Source: Acidobacteriota bacterium
GTDB lineage: Bacteria > Acidobacteriota > Blastocatellia > Pyrinomonadales > Pyrinomonadaceae
Assembly (NCBI GenBank): GCA_003385635.1
Contig: QQUY01000002.1
Span: 496,001 to 560,000 of the forward strand
Length of the DNA stretch: 64,000 bases
Direction: 5' to 3'
Shown here: positions 25,775 to 34,745 of the stretch, piece after piece
How the letters are laid out: each line of letters opens with the position of its first letter
How positions within the stretch are numbered: position 1 is the first letter of the stretch
Program-made: the position numbers and the translations under genes
The notes under the pieces: model-generated
What the model was told of the DNA's origin: nothing
Database searches by the model: none
The model's input: the letters and a program-made list of their open reading frames with translations, nothing else

Positions 25775-27148
25775 ATGAGAAATATTTCGAAAAATAAACC
25801 TGTTGTAATCGTTGGCGGCGGACTCGCCGGACTAACTGCCGCGAACTATTTGCATGAGAAAGGGATACCGTTTGTTTTGTTTGAAGCTGGTGAGCGGCTA
25901 GCCGGGCTTGCACAGAGTTTCCACGACAAGGATGGCTTTACATATGACTTCGGGGCCCACTTTGTTACGAACCGCCTGGCTGATGCAATTGGTGTCGGTG
26001 CGCAGTGCAAGGATGTGCCTCTCTATGGAGAATCGGTTTGGCTCGAAAAACGCTCTCACAGTTATCCACTCGGTCTAATGCTGGTTCCAAGATTCACGTT
26101 AAGCGGGATCAAGTCGAAGATCAAAGGTCTCGCCGGTATGAACGCAAATGGGTCGGCGGCGAACTGGTTTAGATCGAGCTATGGCGAGAAGTTGGGTAAC
26201 GAGATAGCGATTCCCTTGACCGAAGCATGGTCCGGAGCACCCGGTGAAGACCTTTCATCGGCAGTCGGAGACAGTATCCCGGGAAGTATGCTCAGGACAA
26301 TATATTTGAAGCTTGCTAGTCGCTGGACAGGTCGAGCCGTATCATGCGGATATAGCCGGGAGAAACCCGAACATCCAGGTGTATGGCACGTGTATCCCGA
26401 TGGAGGTGTCGGAGTATTGTGTCAGAAACTCGCCGAAAACATCATGGATTCGATCAGGTTGAGTTCCCCTGTTGAGGAGATTCTCGTTGAGAATGAAAAG
26501 GTCGTAGGCGTTAAGGTCGGAGGGAAGCGCATCGACGCAGGAGCCGTAATTAGCACAGCCCCTGTCCACATTCTCGCAAGGCTCGTAAATGGAACCTCGA
26601 CTCTCGATTATCTGTTGAAATTCAGGTACCGTCCGATGACATTTGTGAACATGCGTTTTGAAGGGCGTGGGTTGTTGCCGGATGTTGTTACATGGACTCC
26701 TGAAGATAAGTATCCGTTTTTTCGGCTGACTGAAACTGCGGTGTCGATGCCATGGCTGGCTCCGGCGGGCAAGACCGTGATTACCGTTGATATCGGCTGT
26801 GAAATCGGTGATGACATCTGGGAAATGGAAAACGACGCTCTAGGTGAGAAGTGCCTAAATAACCTCCTGCCTTTGATACCCGATGCAAAGGAACGATATC
26901 TCGGCTGCAAAGTATTGCGAACACCGCTCGCCTACCCGATATTTCTAAAAGAGTACGAAGAAGACCGAAAGCGATTCGAAAAAGGTACTGAAATTGACGG
27001 ACTAATAAGTATTGGACGAAATGGTGAATTTCGGCATGTGTTTATGGAAGATGCATACTGGCGTACGCGTCAAAAGGTAGATGAACTATTGGGGAACGAA
27101 CCTCAAGCGTCACCGCAACCAACCAACAATGGAAATAACACAGGATGA
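25775..27148 (+). CDS. FAD-dependent oxidoreductase (protoporphyrinogen oxidase/amine oxidase-like)
   Basis: 457 residues from the ATG at 25775. The N-terminal dinucleotide motif VVIVGGGLAGLTAANYL with a distal acidic residue (LFEAGERLAG) is the GR2 family signature. FDFGAHFVTN-like sequence follows, and a C-terminal GRNGEFRHVFMEDAY closes the FAD site, as in protoporphyrinogen oxidase, UDP-galactopyranose mutase and related enzymes. It overlaps the next small gene (ATGA). With the methyltransferase upstream it could modify a sugar or polyprenoid; the exact substrate cannot be read. Confidence 0.85.
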   Translation: MRNISKNKPVVIVGGGLAGLTAANYLHEKGIPFVLFEAGERLAGLAQSFHDKDGFTYDFGAHFVTNRLADAIGVGAQCKDVPLYGESVWLEKRSHSYPLGLMLVPRFTLSGIKSKIKGLAGMNANGSAANWFRSSYGEKLGNEIAIPLTEAWSGAPGEDLSSAVGDSIPGSMLRTIYLKLASRWTGRAVSCGYSREKPEHPGVWHVYPDGGVGVLCQKLAENIMDSIRLSSPVEEILVENEKVVGVKVGGKRIDAGAVISTAPVHILARLVNGTSTLDYLLKFRYRPMTFVNMRFEGRGLLPDVVTWTPEDKYPFFRLTETAVSMPWLAPAGKTVITVDIGCEIGDDIWEMENDALGEKCLNNLLPLIPDAKERYLGCKVLRTPLAYPIFLKEYEEDRKRFEKGTEIDGLISIGRNGEFRHVFMEDAYWRTRQKVDELLGNEPQASPQPTNNGNNTG

Positions 27149-27366
27149 ATTCAAACAAAGAACAAAAGATGCTACTCCAAGGTTTGCTTGTATGGGCATT
27201 CCTAGGCTTTGTCTTGGTTATTCTCTGGATCCTAACCTATCTCGTTATTAACGTTCTGTTCTTCAACGGTCCAAATCTTTACTCGTTCGGCTCCTTTGTT
27301 TCAGCTTTTCTCGCCGGAATATTTGGAATCGGTGTTTCGTACGCTTTTTTTAGAAAGCTCACTTGA
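27145..27366 (+). CDS. Small membrane protein with two helices
   Basis: 73 residues with two membrane helices (LLVWAFLGFVLVILWILTYLVI and FGSFVSAFLAGIFGIGVSYAF). The ATG overlaps the stop of the FAD enzyme by 4 bases, so it is translated with it. The family is not recognised. It could be a membrane anchor for the two upstream enzymes. It is the last gene of the metal island. Confidence 0.65.
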   Translation: MNSNKEQKMLLQGLLVWAFLGFVLVILWILTYLVINVLFFNGPNLYSFGSFVSAFLAGIFGIGVSYAFFRKLT

Positions 27367-27685
27367 TTCATCGTCGAAACAGCTTTCCAAGCTGTTATTG
27401 ATAACGATATAGGAAACTATGAAGTTCCTGTGGATAACTCAGTAGCACTCAACTTGTAGATTCAATTCCGTTTGTGAATATCCAGCTGGCCTTACCAGAC
27501 TTCTTTAGCGACAATTTCGCAGATTTAAAACGAAATTTGAGAGTCGTTCCCCCGTCCTGAAGAACCTTCACAGACACTCAAGACTAATCCGGCAAGGCAA
27601 TTGACCGGAGGAATTATCAGTCTTCTTTTTGAGTTGAAATTCCTGCTACGATTTAAGTACCAAAGACTCACTAACGAAAATCAAA
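27367..27685. other. Noncoding junction between metal island and mobile element
   Basis: 319 bases with no gene. It holds one perfect DnaA-box-like TGTGGATAA (27429-27437) and AACAGCTTtccAAGCTGTT, a short hairpin near 27378-27396. It may be the left end of the 27.7-46.2 kb element, but I find no copy of the tRNA-Asn 3' end here. Confidence 0.4.
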
Positions 27686-28132
27686 ATGCCATCGAATTTC
27701 AAGAACGGAATTCGAGGCGCACGAAAGAGGACCGGGCTGACCCTCGATCAAGTGGCGTTGCTGCTTGGATACAAGACCACCTACTCAGTTTCAAAGTTTG
27801 AAACGGGAACCAGGCACCCGCCGATTTCGACCGCCCTCGATTTCGAAATCATCTATCACACCCCGGTCAGGCTTCTTTTTGAAGACCTGTACCTTGAACG
27901 CAGGGAACACCTGAGAAAGAGATGGAACTCCAAATCGGAATCCCTTCCAACTTCTCACTGGTTCCCAAAGGGGAGGGCTGCTTTGAGACAGTCCGAATAC
28001 TGTTTCTTTGGTGAGAAGCTTCTGCAAGACGAACTCTCACTGCTTGAAAAAGAAACAGTAAGAAAACACGCGCTCGACCTTGTAAATGCGTCCTCCGGTC
28101 TTGGTCAGTCGCCGCCCTGGACTCTGACATAA
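27686..28132 (+). CDS. Xre-family HTH protein
   Basis: 148 residues. Residues 8-65 form a Cro/C1-type HTH (IRGARKRTGLTLDQVALLLGYKT...VSKFETGTRHPPISTALDFEIIYHTPVRLLF); the rest is a basic, unrecognised tail. It opens a run with the RuvC-like and small helical protein genes, a layout reminiscent of phage/ICE control and processing modules. It probably represses or times element functions. Confidence 0.85.
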   Translation: MPSNFKNGIRGARKRTGLTLDQVALLLGYKTTYSVSKFETGTRHPPISTALDFEIIYHTPVRLLFEDLYLERREHLRKRWNSKSESLPTSHWFPKGRAALRQSEYCFFGEKLLQDELSLLEKETVRKHALDLVNASSGLGQSPPWTLT

Positions 28133-28141
28133 GAAAAAAAA

Positions 28142-28157
28142 CGGCTTACTCAAGCCG
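28142..28157 (-). terminator. Small hairpin with T-run on the minus strand
   Basis: CGGCTT-actc-AAGCCG preceded on the plus strand by eight A. Read on the minus strand it is a hairpin plus T-run. No minus-strand gene is near, so it may instead protect the following genes from antisense transcription. Confidence 0.4.
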
Positions 28158-28190
28158 GAATCTCTTCACATCATTAATCACCCCACAAAC

Positions 28191-28718
28191 ATGAGACGAA
28201 AATCAAACGAAATCATCCTGGGAATCGACCCGGGATCTCGCCACATCGGATTTGCTGTGTTTCGCCGCGGCGAACTCGACGACTATGGCATCAAGTCGAT
28301 CAAACAAAACTCTCACCCAAAGACGATCAGAAAACTTGCATCCGTTATTCGAAATCTGATCGATCTGGAAGGAGCTAATGTCGTAGCAGTTGAGATCCCC
28401 GTAACTTATCAACAGAAAAGTTCACTTGTTGCCGTTGTTGTAGAAAAGATAAAGTCCCTGGTAATTTCTGAATTCGGTAAATACGTAAATCTGAAAGTGG
28501 TCGATCCGAGGATCGTGAAAAAGGCGATCTGCGATGAGCTAAAGCCAACCAAAGCGAACATGGCGAAAAAGCTCGCGGAACTATTCCCACAACTACGCCC
28601 TAAACTCGATCTTCCTAATCCAGGCCAAACAAACTATCACGCGCGAGTTTTTGACGCGATCGCGATGGCATACTATTGCGTCTACCTCGAAAACGAGTTG
28701 CCGCTTCCGAATGCGTAA
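28191..28718 (+). CDS. RuvC-like Holliday junction resolvase
   Basis: 175 residues with RNase H fold. Catalytic acidic residues are Asp13 (LGIDPGSRHIGFAV), Glu68 (VAVEIP) and Asp155 preceded by His150 (HARVFDAIAMAYY), matching RuvC D-E-H-D. It is divergent from housekeeping RuvC and has no RuvA/RuvB neighbour, like phage- and plasmid-borne resolvases. It would cut junctions formed in replication or recombination of the element. Its 3' end overlaps the next gene by 8 bases. Confidence 0.85.
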   Translation: MRRKSNEIILGIDPGSRHIGFAVFRRGELDDYGIKSIKQNSHPKTIRKLASVIRNLIDLEGANVVAVEIPVTYQQKSSLVAVVVEKIKSLVISEFGKYVNLKVVDPRIVKKAICDELKPTKANMAKKLAELFPQLRPKLDLPNPGQTNYHARVFDAIAMAYYCVYLENELPLPNA

Positions 28719-28860
28719 GATCAAGACGGGCAATCGGAGGAGCCCACTGATACGAATGGTGGAAGAGCACTTTCCGGAGATCGAAGATGAGAAAAAGGAG
28801 GAAGCTGCTGAGAATCTGCAGCGTTATCTTTTAGCACTCGAGCGGCTTCTCCAAGACTAA
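28711..28860 (+). CDS. Small helical protein coupled to the resolvase gene
   Basis: 49 residues from an ATG inside the end of the resolvase gene. A basic N-terminus (MRKIKTGNRRS) precedes one long charged helix pair (VEEHFPEIEDEKKEEAAENLQRYLLALERLL). No family is recognised. The overlap suggests that it works with, or is made in step with, the resolvase. Confidence 0.55.
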   Translation: MRKIKTGNRRSPLIRMVEEHFPEIEDEKKEEAAENLQRYLLALERLLQD

Positions 28861-28926
28861 AATATTGACGAGTTTCCCTTTAAATACTACGGTTTAAAAG
28901 AATCTCGCTCCAGCTATTTTCTTAAG

Positions 28927-28964
28927 CTCAACTGGGATTTTCTACATGTTCAGTTGAGTTTTTG
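28927..28964 (+). terminator. Terminator-like hairpin
   Basis: CTCAACTG (28927-28934) pairs with CAGTTGAG (28951-28958), followed by six T. It separates the resolvase unit from the recombinase gene. Confidence 0.65.
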
Positions 28965-28991
28965 ATTTCCCTATTAAATCAAGCAAAATCT

Positions 28992-30530
28992 ATGAACCGC
29001 TTAGCAAAATCTCACTTTGCATATATACGTGTGTCTACGGTTAGACAGGGCCAAACCGGCACTTCCCTCGAAGAACAAAGGGCCGCCATTTTTCGCCATG
29101 CTCAAAAGAATGATCTAAATATAGTCCAGGAATTCGAAGAAAAGGAAACCGCCGCCAAACGTGGCCGGCCGGTCTTTTCAAAGATGATTAAAGCGATCAA
29201 GAGAGGTGAAGCTACCGGGATTGTTATGCACAAAATTGATCGAAGTGCTCGAAATCTTCGCGACTGGGCTGAGCTGATGGAGATGATCGACAAAGGATTA
29301 GAGGTTCATTTCGCCAACGAAAATCTCGATTTGGATTCACGCGGAGGTCGGCTTTCCGCAGATATCCAGGCAGTGGTAGCGGCCGACTACATCCGCAATC
29401 TCAAAGAGGAAGTCAAGAAGGGCCTTTATGGGCGACTTAAGCAAGGATTGTATCCATTCCCCGCACCTGTGGGTTACCAGGACAATGGCCCGGCGAAAGC
29501 AAAAACTATCGATCCGATTCATGGGCCACTTGTAAAAAAAGCGTTCGAACTTTATCTGACTGGAAACTACAGTATCACCTCCCTTGCAGATGACCTTTAT
29601 AAGCGCGGGCTGCGCAATCAATTCGGGCGGAAAGTGTCGCGAAACGGCCTATTTAACCTCCTGCATAACCCTTTCTACATAGGGAGAATTCGAATGAAAA
29701 AGACTCAGCAGATATTCTCAGGTGTTCATCGCCCACTCATAACAGATGAGAAATTCCGAGCTGTGCAGGATATGCTTTCAAGCAACCGAACCTGCGATAT
29801 CGATAAGCGGGAGATTGCCGGCACCTTTGTCTTTCGGCGCAGATTGGAGTGCTCGCGGTGCGAAAGGCTTCTCACCGGTGAGATCCAAAAAGAAATCAGA
29901 TACTACCGTTGCCACACTCGCAAATGTGCCCAAAAAGGAATCAGGGAAGACGCTATAGAAAAGATATTCTGCGATACGCTTTTAGACCTCAAATTTTCGG
30001 ATGTGGAAATCGCACTGTTTGAACGATGGCTTCAAGAGAGTAAAAAAGCAAAAAAGGATCAATCGAACGAGGATAAAAAGAGAATCAGACTCGAAATAGA
30101 AAAAATAGCCAATCGCTTAGACCGACTTACTGACGCCTATCTCGACGGTGTGTTGGATGAGGATGTGTTCGTAGCAAAGAAGGAGAAAATGACGGAAGAA
30201 AAAGACCGATTGGACGATCAAATTAACGACCGAAAAGTGGATTTTGCCGATATTTCAAAAAAAATGGTGAGTTTTTTCGAACTCTCAAACTCGGCTTATT
30301 TAAGGTATAAATCGGGAAATATCCGTAAAAAAAGGGAATTCATGGATTCGATAGTTTCGAACTTTTCTGTGAAGGACAAATCCGTCTTAATTAAGCTGAA
30401 AACACCGTTTGATGTGGTCCAAAATCGGGGGGTCATCCCCTCTGGTGGGGCGCGCAGGGGCAGAGCTCGAACGGTTTACGCATTCTTAAGCCGATCGTTC
30501 AGATATTTCGAAGAATGCAATGCTGGGTGA
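28992..30530 (+). CDS. Large serine recombinase (integrase), complete
   Basis: 512 residues from the ATG at 28992. The N-terminal resolvase domain (AYIRVSTVRQ, nucleophile Ser15; HKIDRSARNLRDW) is followed by the Recombinase domain (PVGYQDNG...LYKRGLRNQFGRKVSRNGLFNLLHNPFYIGRI), a zinc ribbon (CSRCERLL...CHTRKC) and a coiled coil (about 355-445). This is the full architecture of phiC31/TP901-type integrases, which insert an element at attB with a 2-base crossover and need no long duplicated sequence. It is the best candidate for moving the 27.7-46.2 kb element. Confidence 0.92.
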   Translation: MNRLAKSHFAYIRVSTVRQGQTGTSLEEQRAAIFRHAQKNDLNIVQEFEEKETAAKRGRPVFSKMIKAIKRGEATGIVMHKIDRSARNLRDWAELMEMIDKGLEVHFANENLDLDSRGGRLSADIQAVVAADYIRNLKEEVKKGLYGRLKQGLYPFPAPVGYQDNGPAKAKTIDPIHGPLVKKAFELYLTGNYSITSLADDLYKRGLRNQFGRKVSRNGLFNLLHNPFYIGRIRMKKTQQIFSGVHRPLITDEKFRAVQDMLSSNRTCDIDKREIAGTFVFRRRLECSRCERLLTGEIQKEIRYYRCHTRKCAQKGIREDAIEKIFCDTLLDLKFSDVEIALFERWLQESKKAKKDQSNEDKKRIRLEIEKIANRLDRLTDAYLDGVLDEDVFVAKKEKMTEEKDRLDDQINDRKVDFADISKKMVSFFELSNSAYLRYKSGNIRKKREFMDSIVSNFSVKDKSVLIKLKTPFDVVQNRGVIPSGGARRGRARTVYAFLSRSFRYFEECNAG

Positions 30531-30566
30531 GTAGAACTCAAAGCGTACTCTTGAACGAAGACAGAG

Positions 30567-32252
30567 TTACTCGTCCACTGGCTTCTTGACCAACCAGTTA
30601 ACTATCTCTTGAAATATTTCAGGGATTTGGGAATCTTTATCCAGTGCAATCAATCTCGCCCGGGTAGGTTTTCTGGTGTTCGGAAATCTTTGGCAATATG
30701 CCTGATAAGTTTCCTCACCCATCGCATTTCTCAGCTCATCTTCAAAATTCTTATCAAATCTCCAAACTTCGTTTACCCCATCTGCTGTTTTGAACGAATC
30801 AAGTTTGGCATTGTACTCATTCTCACTTTCACGATCATCCTTGAACTCTGAAGAATCTTTATCGTAAACGATACCCGTTGGAATCTTGAATGAGCTAGCT
30901 ATTTTAGCAAACTCAACTAGATTTCGTTTACCACCTACTTCAACGATAGTTGCTCCTGCTCTATCAACATCAAATCCGAGTCTATTGGCGTATTCAGGGA
31001 AAGCGAGTTTCTCTGTGTCGCCTTCGACTAGCAATAAACGTGTGGCAAAGAACATTTCATTGCGTTCTGGGTCAAACTCTTTTATCAGCTTTTCCCTTCT
31101 CACGTCATTATTATCGAGATCAGATCTTCGAAGTGAAGTACCTTCTTGATCTTTACGCACCAGAATCACTTCATCATATTCGGGAATAGCGACGAAGTGG
31201 GGTGAATGCGTCGTATATATAACTTGGTTAGTCTTACCCAACTCGCGCAGCGTCTTGTAGAGAGACCTTTGCATTTGTGGATGCAAGAACATTTCAGGTT
31301 CTTCAATTAGGAATATTGCGCCTTTCTTCTTATGAGATTCGAGGGCCTGGAGCATTGCCATGATGATTGCATTTTGGAGGCCATCACCTACTTCAGTTGC
31401 GCTTATTGACATCTCGCCTTCACCTATTTGAAGGTCAAGTGATTTATAGAATTCGAAAGTATCGAAAGGTGAAAAGAACAAATTCAGCTTTTCTTCGTCC
31501 TCAACTGGATCAAACCCAAGAAGCTTCAGAGCATTTACCTTAATTGTTCTTTCAAGCTCATTAAATTGATCGGTCCGAAGCACTTTCATCGCTTCCTGCA
31601 TCAACCTGTGAAACCTCTCTAACCTGGTTACTTCAATTTCCTCACCACCTATCCTTTTTACTTTTATTTTGTTTTCAGGATCTTGAAGGTTCTGATCAAT
31701 ACTCTCGAACAACTGTCTCAAAACAGAATACCTAGAGCCGGGAAGCTGAGACCTAAGAGTTCGATTCGACCCAATATAGATTAAAGGGTTGTTTTCCCTC
31801 ACCTCCTTTGGAGTACTATATAACGTCTCGAATTTTCTCCTCTCGCCCTTCTTTGGAGCCTTTGCTAGTACAACCGGAGCATCTCCTTCTGGCCCAAAAC
31901 ATTTTTGTTCAAGACGTCGTTCACCAGCGTTGGGGCCAATCTTATAACGAGTAAATTCAAAGTAAATTGATGAAATATCTACGGGCTCAGCTTCTTTGAA
32001 TCTTTGGTACTCATACGGTGGGTCTAGTTCCAAGGTAATCTCGATGTCTTTATCTGGATCCCTTCCGTAAACATCCTCTTCAGTAAACGAATTTCGGGTC
32101 AACCAATCCTTTTCTAGTACCCTTTGGATTGATCTAAGGATATTGCTCTTGCCTGCATTGTTCGGGCCAATCAATGCACAAATAGGAGAAATAGACTCAT
32201 CTATTGCTTTAATAGATCGAAAATTTACTACTCTTATTCTTGAAATTGGCAT
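30567..32252 (-). CDS. OLD-family ATP-dependent nuclease (class 1)
   Basis: 561 residues. An SMC-like ATPase half has Walker A (GPNNAGKSN, about 29-37), a signature-like region (SATEVGDGLQNAI), Walker B (AIFLIEEPEMFLHP) and a conserved His (YTTHSPHF). The C-terminal half is a Toprim nuclease domain (LLVEGDTEKLAF..., then VYDKDSSEF as the DxD-like metal site). Family members are phage-defence or DNA-repair nucleases; GajA of Gabija is a class 1 relative, but no UvrD-like GajB gene is adjacent. It is transcribed against the recombinase and has a likely defensive cargo role. Confidence 0.88.
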   Translation of the reverse strand: MPISRIRVVNFRSIKAIDESISPICALIGPNNAGKSNILRSIQRVLEKDWLTRNSFTEEDVYGRDPDKDIEITLELDPPYEYQRFKEAEPVDISSIYFEFTRYKIGPNAGERRLEQKCFGPEGDAPVVLAKAPKKGERRKFETLYSTPKEVRENNPLIYIGSNRTLRSQLPGSRYSVLRQLFESIDQNLQDPENKIKVKRIGGEEIEVTRLERFHRLMQEAMKVLRTDQFNELERTIKVNALKLLGFDPVEDEEKLNLFFSPFDTFEFYKSLDLQIGEGEMSISATEVGDGLQNAIIMAMLQALESHKKKGAIFLIEEPEMFLHPQMQRSLYKTLRELGKTNQVIYTTHSPHFVAIPEYDEVILVRKDQEGTSLRRSDLDNNDVRREKLIKEFDPERNEMFFATRLLLVEGDTEKLAFPEYANRLGFDVDRAGATIVEVGGKRNLVEFAKIASSFKIPTGIVYDKDSSEFKDDRESENEYNAKLDSFKTADGVNEVWRFDKNFEDELRNAMGEETYQAYCQRFPNTRKPTRARLIALDKDSQIPEIFQEIVNWLVKKPVDE

Positions 32253-32703
32253 TGTTGTGAGAGTAAGAGGCTAACTGTGTAAAGGTGAGCCCCACTGATT
32301 GACTGATGCATTAATCATACCGTTTCCCTACTGACGTGCAAGAGTTTTTGGTACCCCAAAATCAGTCTTACCCAAGTCGTTGTCTTAGGGGACAACGAGA
32401 GAGTTTGATTTAACAGCTGAACTGGTGAATTTATCCACAAATTCTGAATCTGGTTGTCAGATTCGGCACGACTCGTGTCTGAACTGGCGCATCGCGTGCC
32501 AAAATCGTCTGATTATTAGAAACGGAAGCGGCAAAACTTTCTTTAAGTATCTCAGTTTTCTCAACGCACGAGAACCAACCTAAAATGAACTAAAGTACTG
32601 AAATAGTAGTAACAGCCCTCGGGGACAACTGAATGAACCACGAATCTTGATGGCTGATAAATCAGTCTATTCACGCTAGTAGTTGGCTGCTAAAATTCAT
32701 GAC
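32253..32703. other. Noncoding origin-like region
   Basis: 451 bases without a gene, AT-rich in parts. It holds a perfect DnaA-box-type TTATCCACA (32431-32439), an inverted repeat TCGTTGTC-6 nt-GACAACGA (32377-32398), two GGGGACAAC repeats (32388 and 32621), GGCACG...CGTGCC around 32465-32499 and two copies of AATCAGTCTW (near 32360 and 32660; a third near 33211). Placed before a replication-type HTH gene and a DNA pump, it could be the element's origin of replication or transfer. Confidence 0.45.
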
Positions 32704-33174
32704 ATGAAGATTCAAGAACTTCCACTCTGCAAATCCCCCAAAACTAAAACTGAATCGGAATCAAGTTCGAAAAAATTAGGCATTAGGAATACAAGCTGGT
32801 GGACTCCCGTCTACTCCGGCCTTGTAGTCAGTCCTGAGGGCAAGCACCGAAGCCAGATGGGTCCGGCGATCTGGGTGTATTTATACTTGATCACGTATGC
32901 GAAGCGAAAGACGGGTATCGCTCATCGGAACGTGGGCAAGATTTCGGAAGAAACTGGAATGTCAGCGAGGTCAATTCACCGACATTTGAATCGGCTGGAA
33001 ACAAATGGCTACATACGGTTTGTTGAGCGCCGGCCGATTTTGAAGATCCAGATTACAAAATGGAAGAACTTCGGGAAACACAATGTAAACGGATCGAAAA
33101 CCTCTGAGACCCACCGACTCAATTCACCGGAAGATTCTCAAATGAGCAGAACTTTGGAGCGATTTTCGCACTAA
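32704..33174 (+). CDS. Helix-turn-helix protein, replication-initiator/phage-type
   Basis: 156 residues from the ATG at 32704; a start at 32683 is possible. After a basic linker, residues 60-125 form a winged HTH (GPAIWVYLYLITYAK...VGKISEETGMSARSIHRHLNRLETNGYIRF), the form seen in plasmid and phage replication or DnaD-like proteins. It lies between an origin-like region and the ATPase gene, and one AATCAGTCTA repeat lies 40 bp before its start and another 35 bp before the ATPase start. It may bind these. Confidence 0.75.
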   Translation: MKIQELPLCKSPKTKTESESSSKKLGIRNTSWWTPVYSGLVVSPEGKHRSQMGPAIWVYLYLITYAKRKTGIAHRNVGKISEETGMSARSIHRHLNRLETNGYIRFVERRPILKIQITKWKNFGKHNVNGSKTSETHRLNSPEDSQMSRTLERFSH

Positions 33175-33247
33175 AAGCGGCGAGATCATGAGCAGATTCC
33201 TGGTGCCGAAAAAATCAGTCTATACAGGATTATGAAGCTCTGGTAAT

Positions 33248-34486
33248 GTGAGTCCATGCCCAGATACATCGACACCTGAATACACTCACGATCTGCCCGA
33301 CCAGCCAGTCGGAGGAGACACTCCAACCATATTCGCCGAGGTCTCATCACGCGGAAAGAGCTATGAGTTCGGCATCCTACCGCAGGACCGTCGATCCCAT
33401 ATTTACATCCTAGGAAAAACCGGAACCGGAAAGTCCACGCTTCTTAAGACCTTCATGTACTCAGATCTTAAGAAGGGCAACGGATTTGCCCTTCTCGATC
33501 CTCACGGAGATCTTGCAGAGGACGTAAAGCGTAACGCACCCTGGTCTCGCAAAGACGACATAATCGACTTCGATGCAACGGATCCGCAGCAACCCTATGG
33601 GATCAATCCGTTTTCAAATGTTCCGGAATCAAGCCGTACACTCGCCTGCTCTGGCATGATGCAGGTTTTCAAACACCTTTGGACTGATTCCTGGGGTCCG
33701 AGACTTGAGCACATTTTGAGAAACGCCATCCTCGCTTTACTTGATCACCCAGGATCGAATCTTTCCGATATCCTAAGAATCCTCACTGACAACGTCTTCC
33801 GACGCGAGGTCACTAAGTCGATAGCCAATGAACAGGTTCGGGATTTCTGGTCAAAAGAGTACGAAGGCTACACTTCGCGACTCCGAACTGAAGCCATTTC
33901 CCCAGTCCAGAACAAGGTCGGGGCTTTCCTCAGCGATCCACTTCTTAAGAGAATACTTACTGCGCCCGAAAAACCCCTGAATCTCAGAAAGATTATGGAT
34001 GAAGGCAAGATTCTGGTCGTCAATCTCGCGAAAGGAAAACTTGGAGACGATACGGCAAATCTTCTCGGCTCGCTTTTGATCTCACGATTTGATCTCGCAG
34101 CCCTCAGCCGCGCTAACGTGCCGGAATCCGAACGCAAGGACTTCACAGTCTACCTCGACGAGTTTCATAACTTTACGACTAAGAGCCTTGAACTGATGCT
34201 GTCCGAATTGCGCAAGTACCGGCTTTCGCTTGTGCTTGCAAACCAGTATCTTTATCAGCTGGAGCCGAGAATTAGGGAAGCCGTATTAGGCAACGCGGGA
34301 ACAATCATCTCGTTCCGACTTGGGGCAAAAGACGCTACGGAACTGGCCCGGGAATTCCACCCGGAGGTCGCATCGACAGATCTCGTCAGCCTTCCAAATT
34401 TCAATGTCTACATGAAGATGATGATCGATGGCAGTCAATCCCGGCCGTTCAGCGCCAAAACCTTTGTTCCGAAAATCAACTCATAA
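33248..34486 (+). CDS. VirD4/TraG-like conjugative DNA-transfer ATPase (short form)
   Basis: 412 residues from a GTG start. Walker A GKTGTGKST (about 57-65), LLDPHGDLAEDV, Walker B FTVYLDEFHNF, and the sensor-like segment LVLANQYLYQL are the marks of HerA/FtsK-clade type IV coupling ATPases with a TraG-D C-terminal part. There is no membrane helix at the N-terminus, so it needs another anchor. It is a shorter paralogue of the ATPase at 42245 and shares the LDPHGDL and DEFHNF motifs. No relaxase or T4SS core gene is seen nearby. Confidence 0.88.
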   Translation: MSPCPDTSTPEYTHDLPDQPVGGDTPTIFAEVSSRGKSYEFGILPQDRRSHIYILGKTGTGKSTLLKTFMYSDLKKGNGFALLDPHGDLAEDVKRNAPWSRKDDIIDFDATDPQQPYGINPFSNVPESSRTLACSGMMQVFKHLWTDSWGPRLEHILRNAILALLDHPGSNLSDILRILTDNVFRREVTKSIANEQVRDFWSKEYEGYTSRLRTEAISPVQNKVGAFLSDPLLKRILTAPEKPLNLRKIMDEGKILVVNLAKGKLGDDTANLLGSLLISRFDLAALSRANVPESERKDFTVYLDEFHNFTTKSLELMLSELRKYRLSLVLANQYLYQLEPRIREAVLGNAGTIISFRLGAKDATELAREFHPEVASTDLVSLPNFNVYMKMMIDGSQSRPFSAKTFVPKINS

Positions 34487-34496
34487 GCGCGAAAGC

Positions 34497-34599
34497 TTGT
34501 TCGCAGCCTTCCGTTTGCAACGCAAGATTTATTTAGACTAATTCATGGGGTCCTTTCGATTTTTCTCAGAAGGGGTAGGTACGAGTTGCAAGCGGAAGG
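34497..34599 (+). repeat. 25-bp inverted repeat (RNA hairpin or oriT-like)
   Basis: Arm 34497-34521 and arm 34575-34599 are complementary over 25 positions; the only two mismatches in DNA are T/G, so as RNA all 25 pair (two G-U). The loop is 53 bases. It lies between the ATPase and DUF932 genes; no T-run follows. Confidence 0.7.
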
Positions 34600-34745
34600 C
34601 TGCGGACAAACCGCACGCGCCAACAATCCGACAGGAGGAAACGAATTGCCGTCTTAAGACGTGCATTACTTTCTTAATGATCGAGTGGCAATTTACCAAA
34701 GCGTCCACCGCCGAAAGCGCGGATCGAGCATAAGGAGAAAGAAGT

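Noticed and set aside
27367-27685. Left attachment site copying the tRNA-Asn 3' end
   Set aside because: No stretch matching the T-arm/acceptor sequence of the tRNA was found here or elsewhere in the window.
30567-32252. Gabija defence system
   Set aside because: Only the OLD/GajA-like gene is present; no UvrD-like helicase gene (GajB) is next to it.
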